Below are positions 16,802-24,748 of a stretch of DNA of 64,000 nucleotides, piece after piece (position 1 is the first letter of the stretch; each line of letters begins with the position of its first letter). Source of the DNA: Paenibacillus sp. 19GGS1-52 (GTDB lineage: Bacteria; Bacillota; Bacilli; Paenibacillales; Paenibacillaceae). Where the stretch lies: assembly GCF_022369515.1 (NCBI RefSeq), contig NZ_CP059724.1, forward strand, positions 4,464,001-4,528,000. Direction: 5' to 3'. The notes under the pieces are model-generated. The model had not been told where the DNA came from. It saw nothing but the letters and a program-made list of their open reading frames with translations, and searched no databases. A program made the position numbers and the translations under genes.

Positions 16802-18589
16802 ATGAAGGCAAGAGTTAAGCCGATCCTGCTGAGTCTTTGTAGCCTGCTGCTGGTTATCGCTATAGCCGGGTGTCAGATTGCTAATCCGTCTACTACGACT
16901 ACCTCTGCAACAGATGTGCAGAAATCCAGCGATGAGCAAGCTCTGGACGAGCAAGTATTTCCTAAGGATAAGGTAGTTGACGTCAAAATCACTCTGGACC
17001 CTGCTGACTTCCAGGACATGTTGGATAATGCAAGCAATGAGGAGTATAAGACTGCTACCGTCGAGTATAACGGGGTCACCATGGACAATGTAGCCATTCG
17101 GACGAAAGGCAACCTTAGTCTCAGAAGTGTAGTCCAAATGACGGACTCTGACCGCTACAGCTTCAAGCTTTCTTTTGATGAGTATGTAAACCAGAATCTC
17201 TTCGGCCTTACCAAAATCAACCTCAACAACAATTATAGTGATGCTTCATATCTGCGCGAGTTCCTGACTTATGAACTGGCAGAGAGCGTCGGACTGCCGA
17301 CACCAAAATACTCATTTGTTAACGTTTACGTCAATGACAAGCTATGGGGATTTTATCTCGCTGTAGAGCAGATCGGTGACGCTTATCTGGAACGAAACTT
17401 TGGCAACTCCTACGGAGCTCTCTATAAAGGCATAATGACCGGACAAGGCAGCGATCTGACCTGGTTGGGTAATGACGCCTCGCTTTATACGGGGCTCGAG
17501 ATGAAATCTGAAAAGTCTAACGATGACATCGTTCTCGATATGCTAAATGAGCTGAATAACGGCACCGATTACGAGAAATATATCGATGTCGAAGAATCTT
17601 TGAAATATATCGCGCTGAATGCGGTAACTGGCAATACAGACAGTTATTTGGGCAGCAATAAGCAGAACTATTACTTATATGAAGACGATGGGATCTTCTC
17701 CATCCTGCCATGGGATTATAATATGGCCTTCGGCGGGCTCGGAAGCTCGGATACGCTGATTGATGAACCGACTCAGGGCGCTTTGGCTGAACGGCCACTT
17801 ATCGCGAAGCTGCTGGCCAATGACGAATATAAAGCAAAATATCATGAGATTATCAGCGCGATGACTACTGGTTATTTGCAGGATGAAACGTTCCAAGCCA
17901 GAATCAAAGAGCTGACAACCCTGATATCCAGCTATGTTAAAAATGATCCTTCTTCCTTCTATACCTATGCAGAATATGAAAGTGGAGTTACATCTGTAGA
18001 GACCTTCATGAGCAAATCGAATGAAAATATCGCTCAGCAGCTCGATGGTACCATCCCTTCCTCCGGTGACGGAACAGGCAGTGGTGGGGGTATGGGCGGC
18101 GGTATGGGCGGCGGCATGGGCGGTGCGGCACCAGGGACGGCTGCTGATACAACTACCGGGAAAGCGGCGGCTAGTGCTGCCCAGGGTGCAACGGTAGTGC
18201 CGGTTGTCGCTAGCGGGCAGGCGGCCACTAGTTCACAGCCGGCGGCTGGTGGACAGGTGGCTGCCAATTCGCAGCCAGCAACTGGAGGGCAGACGGCCAC
18301 AGACGGGCAAGCACCACCGGCGATAGACCAAGGTGGATTTAACGGAGCGGCTGGTGGAGTTCCGGGTGCCCAAGGCGGACCGGCCATTCCTGATGGCGGC
18401 GGCATGGGTAACGGCGACTTTGGTGGTGGTGGCGGCTTTGGCGGTGGTATGGGCGGTGGCGATTTTGGTGGCACCGGAGCAACGCAGCCGAAAGGCAGTG
18501 TAAGTGAAGCTGTCACAACCGGAATAGCCATCGTTGTTCTGCTTCTCAGTGCAGCCTTCATCACCTTCTATAAACGCAAACGGTTATAG
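16802..18589 (+). CDS. CotH-family secretory kinase, lipoprotein with Gly-rich tail
   Basis: A 595-residue exported protein with a lipobox (IAGC, Cys24). The CotH atypical kinase core (about 55-420) includes RTKGNLS, FKLSFDEY, LREFLTYELAE, WGFYLAVEQIGD, NTDSYLGSNKQNYYLYED and LPWDYNMAFGG, which carries the metal-binding Asp. It is followed by about 130 residues of Gly/Met/Ala/Gln-rich low complexity and a C-terminal transmembrane helix with a KRKRL stop-transfer. CotH kinases phosphorylate secreted or coat proteins. A protein with both a lipid anchor and a C-terminal helix is unusual. It is third in the VTC-DUF4956-CotH operon. Confidence 0.9.
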   Translation: MKARVKPILLSLCSLLLVIAIAGCQIANPSTTTTSATDVQKSSDEQALDEQVFPKDKVVDVKITLDPADFQDMLDNASNEEYKTATVEYNGVTMDNVAIRTKGNLSLRSVVQMTDSDRYSFKLSFDEYVNQNLFGLTKINLNNNYSDASYLREFLTYELAESVGLPTPKYSFVNVYVNDKLWGFYLAVEQIGDAYLERNFGNSYGALYKGIMTGQGSDLTWLGNDASLYTGLEMKSEKSNDDIVLDMLNELNNGTDYEKYIDVEESLKYIALNAVTGNTDSYLGSNKQNYYLYEDDGIFSILPWDYNMAFGGLGSSDTLIDEPTQGALAERPLIAKLLANDEYKAKYHEIISAMTTGYLQDETFQARIKELTTLISSYVKNDPSSFYTYAEYESGVTSVETFMSKSNENIAQQLDGTIPSSGDGTGSGGGMGGGMGGGMGGAAPGTAADTTTGKAAASAAQGATVVPVVASGQAATSSQPAAGGQVAANSQPATGGQTATDGQAPPAIDQGGFNGAAGGVPGAQGGPAIPDGGGMGNGDFGGGGGFGGGMGGGDFGGTGATQPKGSVSEAVTTGIAIVVLLLSAAFITFYKRKRL

Positions 18590-18615
18590 TTACTACACGA
18601 GCTGCACAGTTCAAA

Positions 18616-18661
18616 CCAAATACCAGTTCAAACACACAACCGTGTTTTGACTGGTATTTGG
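18616..18661. terminator. terminator between CotH gene and diguanylate cyclase
   Basis: CCAAATACCAGT...AACAC pairs with GTGTT...ACTGGTATTTGG (about 20 bp) around a short loop. The T-run is weak, but it lies between convergent genes. Confidence 0.65.
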
Positions 18662-18696
18662 TTCGATTATATAGTCAGACAAGCATTACACAACCA

Positions 18697-20109
18697 TCAA
18701 ATTGAGATTAGCTCATTTAGAGTAACTCTGTTCTTCCCCGTCTCTTTTGACTCATAAAGGGCTTTATCAGCACGTTGGTATAACTCTTCGATTTCAACTC
18801 TATCGCTCGTAGTAAATACCATACCAATGCTGGTCGTAACCCTGACTTGACTACCTATGTCCAACCGTATGGTTGCACTTTCGATTGATTTCCGCAGATG
18901 TTCGGCCATTTCGCTGCATTGCTGTTTATCCATCCCCGTTAAGAACACCGCAAATTCCTCACCACCGAATCTTCCCACTAATGTACAGTTGCCAGCAGCT
19001 TTCTGCAGGATAAGCGAAAAATCGGTTAATACCTGATCACCGGAAATATGGCCGTATCTATCATTAACGCACTTGAAATCATCAATATCAAACAACATTA
19101 ATGACACATTCACATGTTCCTCCCTCAATCTCTTCCTAGCTATGTCCAGAAAATGCCTACGGTTTAACAACCCGGTTAGTCCGTCCGTTGTCGCGTGAAA
19201 TTGCAGTTCTTCTTGTTGCGCTTCCAATTCTTCCTTTTGCGCTTCTAATTCTTCATTTTGATCCTGAAGTTGCTCCAAATACATTTTGGTGTTAGCTATA
19301 ATACGACTCGCTTGATCAGCGATTTCTTTGATTTCCACATAAGGTTTATCCATTTGTAGACCCTGTTCGAACACCTCCGACACCTCACCATCCGCCAACT
19401 TCTGAAATTGGTCCCTTAATTGTGCAAGCGGACGTATCATCGGTGCAATCAACCATCTGCTCAATAGGTAATTAACAACCAAACAAAGCATGCCTAACAA
19501 AATTACCACAATTGAAATAGTGGAAAAAGCCATCACCAAAAGCGGCGGATAAATACGTGTCGTTACCCTCCCGATTTCATTATGAAGCGAATCTAACACA
19601 GGGGCGGAATAAGGTCTGTTGAAGTAGCGCATCAATACATTCTCTTCAACCATCACCTCTTTGCCCTGTTCTACTGCTGATAGCAGATTCCTGCTAATAA
19701 ATATATTTTCACCCTTAATTTCAACAATAATGTCGACCGCATGAATATGCAGGAGACCTTCTTTTTTCCTTCCTTCATTAAGGGTCTCATCCCCATTCTC
19801 CATTGGGAGTGGATATATTATTTCCTCCTGCTGCTTGATTGTATGCTTCAACCCGTCCATTGTGTGCTGTCCATCCTGCATATACTCCAAGCCCCTAATG
19901 TTCTGATCTTTGAGAAAACCGGGAGAGAACATTTCTCTTAGAATAGATTGTGCTACAGACTGCGCTCCAAAATGAGCCAAGGGGATAATGACTACAGCTA
20001 TGAGCAGGGTGATAAATAATGCAAAAATAGAAACGGTAATTAATGTGGAAGAATTCATGAGATATAGAATAAATTTCCCGAACCTGCGTGTTTGCTCTTT
20101 CCTAAACAT
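18697..20109 (-). CDS. membrane diguanylate cyclase (GGDEF)
   Basis: A 470-residue enzyme making cyclic di-GMP from two GTP. It has two transmembrane helices (about 20-45 and 188-215) flanking an extracytoplasmic sensor of about 140 residues, a HAMP-like linker, a Gln/Glu-rich coiled coil (about 270-300) and a GGDEF domain with active-site GGEEF at 382-386. There is no RxxD inhibitory site upstream of the active site, so product feedback is probably absent. ATG 20109 follows GGAGGC; the longer in-frame start at 20160 lacks a ribosome site. The signal is unknown. Confidence 0.92.
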   Translation of the reverse strand: MFRKEQTRRFGKFILYLMNSSTLITVSIFALFITLLIAVVIIPLAHFGAQSVAQSILREMFSPGFLKDQNIRGLEYMQDGQHTMDGLKHTIKQQEEIIYPLPMENGDETLNEGRKKEGLLHIHAVDIIVEIKGENIFISRNLLSAVEQGKEVMVEENVLMRYFNRPYSAPVLDSLHNEIGRVTTRIYPPLLVMAFSTISIVVILLGMLCLVVNYLLSRWLIAPMIRPLAQLRDQFQKLADGEVSEVFEQGLQMDKPYVEIKEIADQASRIIANTKMYLEQLQDQNEELEAQKEELEAQQEELQFHATTDGLTGLLNRRHFLDIARKRLREEHVNVSLMLFDIDDFKCVNDRYGHISGDQVLTDFSLILQKAAGNCTLVGRFGGEEFAVFLTGMDKQQCSEMAEHLRKSIESATIRLDIGSQVRVTTSIGMVFTTSDRVEIEELYQRADKALYESKETGKNRVTLNELISI

Positions 20110-20287
20110 AAGAATGCCTCCTATCCGTCTGAGATGCGAAAATAATGAATGCGTATACATTGCCTGTGATAGGTATGCTAATTAATTATATTATTGGCAT
20201 TTAGGTCTCTAAAAGTTTATCGGCAGGAACCGAAGACATCTTAAGTAGAAGTTATTTCTATTTCTATTTCTATAAGTCCTAATCATC

Positions 20288-20322
20288 AAAAAGCCCCGAT
20301 AACCCTTAGGGTCATCAGGACT
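20288..20322 (-). terminator. terminator of the YcnI operon
   Basis: On the minus strand AGTCCTGATGACCC pairs (three G-U) with GGGTTATCGGGGCT around a four-base loop, then TTTTT. Confidence 0.65.
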
Positions 20323-20353
20323 TGTTGAGAAACAAAACCTTTCAATATTAAAC

Positions 20354-20986
20354 TCACACACTCCGTCGTCTGAATACAGCAACTATAGCTAGCACCAGCG
20401 CCAATAACGCGGCTACTAAAGCAATATAAACGAGCGGTGAAGCAGGTGATGTTGACTCGTGTTCATCCATCACCATCGATTCAACCCCGTCCATATCCAT
20501 GGAATCATGGGAATGACTGTCTCCAGCTACAGCTTGAACAATCGCGGTAATCGCATGCGGCGTTTCTGTTGCTTCGTCCCCGGACCATTCTACTAGGCTT
20601 CCGTCCGCATAATGCTGGTAAGCGTCCCATGCGAGTTCACCCGCAGCAGCAGGATTCTGGACAGTGAAGTAGAAACGTTGAAATTGTCCTGCTTGAATCC
20701 CTGCTCCGGTTGTTTTCCAGCTAACCTTATTACCTTCGATGCTAACATCCCAGCCTGGCGTGGGCTCATATTGCTTGAATGTTGCGCCTTCGGGTATACG
20801 CAGATCCACTTGAACTGTAGCCACAGCTTTTTCTGAAGGAACTTTTAAGGTATAAGTCTCCCATGCTCCAGTACTCGATTGTGCCGGAACGACCGACACA
20901 TGGGCACTGGCGACTGCCGCGAACAACAGCAGGACTGCTGCTGAAGGGGCGATTAGAGTCATTATTTTACGATATAAGCTTTTCAA
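20354..20986 (-). CDS. YcnI-like (DUF1775) copper-binding membrane protein
   Basis: About 210 residues: signal peptide cleaved before AHVSVVPAQ, DUF1775 domain (about 27-150), a His/Asp/Met-rich spacer (HSHDSMDMDG, MDEHES) and a C-terminal transmembrane helix. In Bacillus subtilis YcnI the mature N-terminal His binds Cu(II) as a mono-histidine brace; that His is preserved and the His/Met spacer suggests extra metal binding. Typical partners YcnJ/CopCD are not seen here. I prefer TTG 20986, preceded by GAGGG; ATG 20998 has no ribosome site. It follows the response regulator by about 20-30 bp. Confidence 0.85.
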   Translation of the reverse strand: MKSLYRKIMTLIAPSAAVLLLFAAVASAHVSVVPAQSSTGAWETYTLKVPSEKAVATVQVDLRIPEGATFKQYEPTPGWDVSIEGNKVSWKTTGAGIQAGQFQRFYFTVQNPAAAGELAWDAYQHYADGSLVEWSGDEATETPHAITAIVQAVAGDSHSHDSMDMDGVESMVMDEHESTSPASPLVYIALVAALLALVLAIVAVFRRRSV

Positions 20987-21018
20987 GGTAGCCCTCATTT
21001 CGTTATTTAGGATGCTAT

Positions 21019-21690
21019 CTATTTCTTTTTATGGGGGAAATCCCGCTCTCGCGAGGCTAGGCCCTGCTCCATAGCGTAACGCGTCAGTTGCGTCCGGTTT
21101 TGAAGCTGGAGCTTTTGCAGAATGTTTTTGAGATGGTTTTTTACCGTATGCTCCGATATTCCGAGGTTTGTTGCAATCTCCTTATTCGGCGAACCGGAGG
21201 ACACACAGCTCAGTATTTCCTTCTCGCGCGCGGTCAATGCCTCTCTTTCCTCTTTCTGAGAGGTAACCGCGAACTCCTTCAATATTTGAAAAGCCAGCTC
21301 CCGGCTAAGCGGAACCTCTTCACTAACGATGGCTTGCAGATATTGAATCCAGGTGGAGGGGGATAGATTTTTGAGCAAATAGCCCTGTGCCCCCTGCTTC
21401 AACGCTTCGAATAAATAGGCGATATCATCGGACACTGTAACGATAACGATCTTGACATAGGGATACTCCTGTTTAATGCGCCGCGTGGTCTCCAGCCCAT
21501 CCATCTCCGGCATCCCAATATCGATCAGGATGAGATCAGGCATCCACTGGCCTGTAAATGCAATAGCTTCAGCACCGCTCTCCACTACCCCAATCACCTC
21601 AAAGCTATCATCCATGGACAAAATCTCGCACATCGCTTCACGCGCATGCGCATGATCATCAACGACAAGAACACGGCAGCGATTCATCAT
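21019..21690 (-). CDS. NarL/LuxR-type response regulator
   Basis: A 223-residue two-component regulator. The receiver (about 4-120) has the acidic pocket VVDDHAH, phospho-acceptor Asp in LILIDIGMPEMDG, switch Thr/Ser in IVTVSDD and Lys in YLLKN; the C-terminal LuxR helix-turn-helix (about 150-215) reads LTAREKEILSCVSSGSPNKEIA. ATG 21690 overlaps the TGA of the kinase (ATGA) and follows GGGGGA, so kinase and regulator are translationally coupled. It likely controls the following YcnI gene and itself. Confidence 0.93.
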   Translation of the reverse strand: MMNRCRVLVVDDHAHAREAMCEILSMDDSFEVIGVVESGAEAIAFTGQWMPDLILIDIGMPEMDGLETTRRIKQEYPYVKIVIVTVSDDIAYLFEALKQGAQGYLLKNLSPSTWIQYLQAIVSEEVPLSRELAFQILKEFAVTSQKEEREALTAREKEILSCVSSGSPNKEIATNLGISEHTVKNHLKNILQKLQLQNRTQLTRYAMEQGLASRERDFPHKKK

Positions 21691-22502
21691 GAAGATCCCC
21701 CTTTTGTAATCTCTACAAGTGTCCCTGCACTCCCCGATTCCAGCTGCAGCTTCCAACCCATCTGCTCGGTACGATCCTGCATGATCTGCAGCCCGTAGCT
21801 GCCACTCACGGAATAGGGATCTTGCACAAAACCTCCGCCATTGTCCACAACCGCAACTCTCCACTGCTTCTTGTCACCATTTCCGAAGATGGAAACCTTG
21901 GCTGCCCGAGTGTGTTTGCGCACGTTAATAATCGCCTCACGGATGCAGGACAGCAGCTCGACCTTTTCCAAAGGGGTGAAGATATCATCGGGCAGGCTCC
22001 AATCCAGAGAAACTTCAATCATTACCTCGTTGGCGATTCCAGCAAGCTGGGCTTGTACCGACTGTTCCAGTGAGAGCGTTTGCGGGTCAGAGAAAGGAAC
22101 CTTCAGGTCAGCGATCGCTTGCCGCACATAATGATTCACTTCATGCACGGTCTTCTGAATCTGATGCACACTTTCCTCGCTGACTTCACCGTTTCTACGG
22201 TTCTGCTCCAGACGGTCGATTTTGACAGATAACAGAAATAAGGATTGGGCAATCCCGTCATGAAGCGACCTGGCCAGTCCTTCCCGAGCCTCCATGGCAT
22301 GCTTCGCCGCACGTTCCCGCTCCAGCTCCTGCTGGTTGCGCTCCATGATCGAGAACAAGGGAACGAGCAAAACAATAGTGAATACAAACACGAGAATTGG
22401 CGTTAAATAATTGCCCATATTCATGGAGAGATAAGGCATTAGAAGCTGATGGCGCAATATCTCCCAGATCCCGACCATCAGCGTAGGAATCAGCAGGATC
22501 AT
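21687..22502 (-). CDS. DesK/LiaS-type sensor histidine kinase
   Basis: At least 271 residues, with two N-terminal transmembrane helices, a coiled linker (QQELERERAAKHAM), HisKA_3 phospho-acceptor (RSLHDGIAQSLFLL) and an HATPase domain (VVDNGGGF, GLQIMQDR). The lack of an extracellular domain suggests an intramembrane sensor. The start is unclear: ATG 22502 has no ribosome site, while a strong GGGAGGGG (22537-22530) lies six bases before an in-frame ACG at 22523, adding YKRIKL-type residues usual for this family. The downstream regulator overlaps by four bases. Confidence 0.9.
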   Translation of the reverse strand: MILLIPTLMVGIWEILRHQLLMPYLSMNMGNYLTPILVFVFTIVLLVPLFSIMERNQQELERERAAKHAMEAREGLARSLHDGIAQSLFLLSVKIDRLEQNRRNGEVSEESVHQIQKTVHEVNHYVRQAIADLKVPFSDPQTLSLEQSVQAQLAGIANEVMIEVSLDWSLPDDIFTPLEKVELLSCIREAIINVRKHTRAAKVSIFGNGDKKQWRVAVVDNGGGFVQDPYSVSGSYGLQIMQDRTEQMGWKLQLESGSAGTLVEITKGGSS

Positions 22503-22714
22503 TAACTTGATTCGTTTATACGTTGCTGTCCCCTCCCATTAACGTTACGGATAACAATATCATCGCTCCCGCATGATTCACATGACTCTTTCGGGCTATT
22601 CAGGCTATCTAAGTATTAATAATGTTACAAATATAAGTATTTAAAATTACGAATAGGCTTTGTTTGGGCAATTCCATCAAAAACAGATGCATCTTACGAT
22701 GCACCCGTTCAACC

Positions 22715-23647
22715 TTATATCGGTGAAGTGTAGCGGCTATACTGGATGTCCATCTCTTTGAATGAGTTCCCATCTTTATGCAGAAAAAGGGAGTTCACCC
22801 CTTCCGCTCCCCACCACTCCAGCCCAAGCACCAGACCGTTTGCAGTTTGGGCTGCGAATAATATTGAGAACATCTCCGGTGTGACTTCACCCCCATCATC
22901 CACCCGCCACACCGAATTCCCATCATCCTGGAAGACAGCGGGATAATCGGCAAAGACTAACCCGTTACTATCTTTGAGCACGAAGCTGAATAGCATATTA
23001 GCGTCTTGTTTTACAAATTGAACGAGATACAGCTCCTGCTCTACAGATACATCGGCAAGCTTCCATAGATGCAAGACTTCACGACCTTTTGCTTCCGCAA
23101 TACTGCCTCGCACACTGTCTTCTGCCGTTGCTGATTCCTGATTCACACCCGCTGGCTTTACCGGTAAAAGCGACTGCAGATTGAAGTCCGCAGCATCTAC
23201 CATATAATAGGTTTCATCATCCGGGACTGCACTTCCTTCTTGCAGAGTAAAAAGATATCCAGGCAGATTAGTGAAATTAAGCGCCACCTCTCTGCCGTTA
23301 TTCTGCTCGTTCCCTGCCTGCCATTTCTCAAATTTCACATCGAGCACTTGGCCATTATTACCAATGGCTTTATTCAACAATGCCATTTCCTGCTGTTTCC
23401 CTTCATCCTGCCCCGTAACAAGAAGGTGCTTGCCTTCCCCGTCGGCAAAACCGAAAGTCGCCCCTAGATGCCCCGTTTCTAGATAAGCAGACGAAAGCTC
23501 CACTGTTGGAGAAGGTGTTGAAGCAGGTGTTTGTGTAGGCGTTTGTGTAGGTATCGGGGTCGGATCTACTGCAGCTGTATTCGTATTTGGACCTGTACAG
23601 CCTACCAGCATAAGAAGAACAAAGAAACTCCCTAAATGTCTATTCAT
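22715..23647 (-). CDS. lipoprotein of unknown function with Thr-Pro linker
   Basis: A 310-residue lipoprotein with lipobox LVGC (Cys17), a Thr-Pro-Gln-Ser linker (about 25-50) and a globular domain of about 260 residues. The domain contains several Trp/Tyr-rich beta segments and ends NSFKEMDIQYS. I recognise no family. The second ATG (23647) is chosen because the GGAGG site touches the first ATG at 23653. It lies between cysteine synthase and the kinase operon on the same strand. Confidence 0.75.
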   Translation of the reverse strand: MNRHLGSFFVLLMLVGCTGPNTNTAAVDPTPIPTQTPTQTPASTPSPTVELSSAYLETGHLGATFGFADGEGKHLLVTGQDEGKQQEMALLNKAIGNNGQVLDVKFEKWQAGNEQNNGREVALNFTNLPGYLFTLQEGSAVPDDETYYMVDAADFNLQSLLPVKPAGVNQESATAEDSVRGSIAEAKGREVLHLWKLADVSVEQELYLVQFVKQDANMLFSFVLKDSNGLVFADYPAVFQDDGNSVWRVDDGGEVTPEMFSILFAAQTANGLVLGLEWWGAEGVNSLFLHKDGNSFKEMDIQYSRYTSPI

Positions 23648-23668
23648 ACGCATCCTCCAGGCGAAAGA

Positions 23669-24589
23669 TCAGAATATATCCATGCTGAGATAACGTTCTC
23701 CGGTATCGGGAGCTATACAAAGCACCCGCTTACCTGGACCAAGATGCCTTGCTTCCTGCATTGCTGTCCATACTGCTGCTCCACCAGAAGGGCCGATCAA
23801 GATTCCTTCCTGTGCAGCCATAGCTCTCACAGTATCCAGCGCAGCTTCATCGGAGACCTGTACAATCTCATCGTAAACCTTTGTATTGAGAATGGCCGGA
23901 ATAAACCCCGGACTGGTGCCAACCAGCTTATGAGGTCCAGGCTTGCCGCCGGAAAGAACCGGCGATCCTTGTGGCTCCACGACTACAATCCGGATATCCG
24001 GGAGATGCTGGCGCAGTACTTCACCAGTTCCGGTTATAGTGCCGCCAGTACCGGAAGTAGCGACGAATACATCCAGTCTTCCCTTCATCTGTTCCAATAT
24101 TTCCAGCGCTGTTGTAGTACGGTGAATATCTGCATTGGCTTTGTTCTCGAACTGCTGCGGAATAAAGCTGTCGGCAACCTGCTGTCCCAGTTCAAGCGCT
24201 TTGGCAATGGCACCGGGCATTCGCTCTGCAGCAGGAGTCAGTACAACTTCTGCACCATAGGCTTTTAGAATATTAATGCGTTCCTTCGTCATATTATCAG
24301 GCATCACCATGATGGCCTTGTAGCCCTTTGCCGCTGCATTCATCGCCAGCCCGATTCCTGTGTTACCACTCGTGGGTTCAATTATAGTACCCCCTGGCTT
24401 CAACAATCCTGCTATTTCTGCTTGCCGAATCAGGTTGTATGCCGCCCGATCCTTTACACTGCCGCTGGGATTGAAGAGCTCCAGCTTCACATAAATTTCT
24501 GCGTCGAGAGGTCCGGTCAACCGATTAAGCCTTACTACCGGTGTATTCCCGATTAGTTCGGTGATATTGTTAACTACCAGTTGTGACAT
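23669..24589 (-). CDS. cysK: cysteine synthase (O-acetylserine sulfhydrylase)
   Basis: A 306-residue PLP enzyme that makes cysteine from O-acetylserine and sulfide. Visible motifs are PLP-Lys46 in NPSGSVKDRAA, substrate-loop TSGNTGIG, phosphate-binding GTGGTITG and C-terminal GPSGGAAVWTA. It has no CBS domain. ATG 24589 follows GGAGG with seven spacer bases. Sequence alone does not separate CysK from CysM/YtkP-type paralogues. It is followed 21 bp later by the lipoprotein gene, which may share its transcript. Confidence 0.93.
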   Translation of the reverse strand: MSQLVVNNITELIGNTPVVRLNRLTGPLDAEIYVKLELFNPSGSVKDRAAYNLIRQAEIAGLLKPGGTIIEPTSGNTGIGLAMNAAAKGYKAIMVMPDNMTKERINILKAYGAEVVLTPAAERMPGAIAKALELGQQVADSFIPQQFENKANADIHRTTTALEILEQMKGRLDVFVATSGTGGTITGTGEVLRQHLPDIRIVVVEPQGSPVLSGGKPGPHKLVGTSPGFIPAILNTKVYDEIVQVSDEAALDTVRAMAAQEGILIGPSGGAAVWTAMQEARHLGPGKRVLCIAPDTGERYLSMDIF

Positions 24590-24690
24590 GGGAGAGCCTC
24601 CTTCATTCCTGCTATTTAACCTCCATTGTAGCGCGACCACGACTTCATGTCGATTTGCGGGACAAGCGGGCGTAGGAAATCAAACCTAAA

Positions 24691-24722
24691 AACCGCCTCC
24701 CTATTTAAGCAGAAGGCGGTTC
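24691..24722 (-). terminator. terminator of the alpha-1,3-glucanase gene
   Basis: On the minus strand AACCGCCTT pairs with AGGCGGTT and runs into TTTTT, 27 bp after the glucanase stop. Confidence 0.85.
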
Positions 24723-24748
24723 TTTCATGCAAACTGTAATCAAAATAG

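Noticed and set aside
18034-18564. Pro-rich minus-strand frame opposite the CotH gene
   Set aside because: It is the mirror of the Gly-rich arm of the CotH protein and has no ribosome site.
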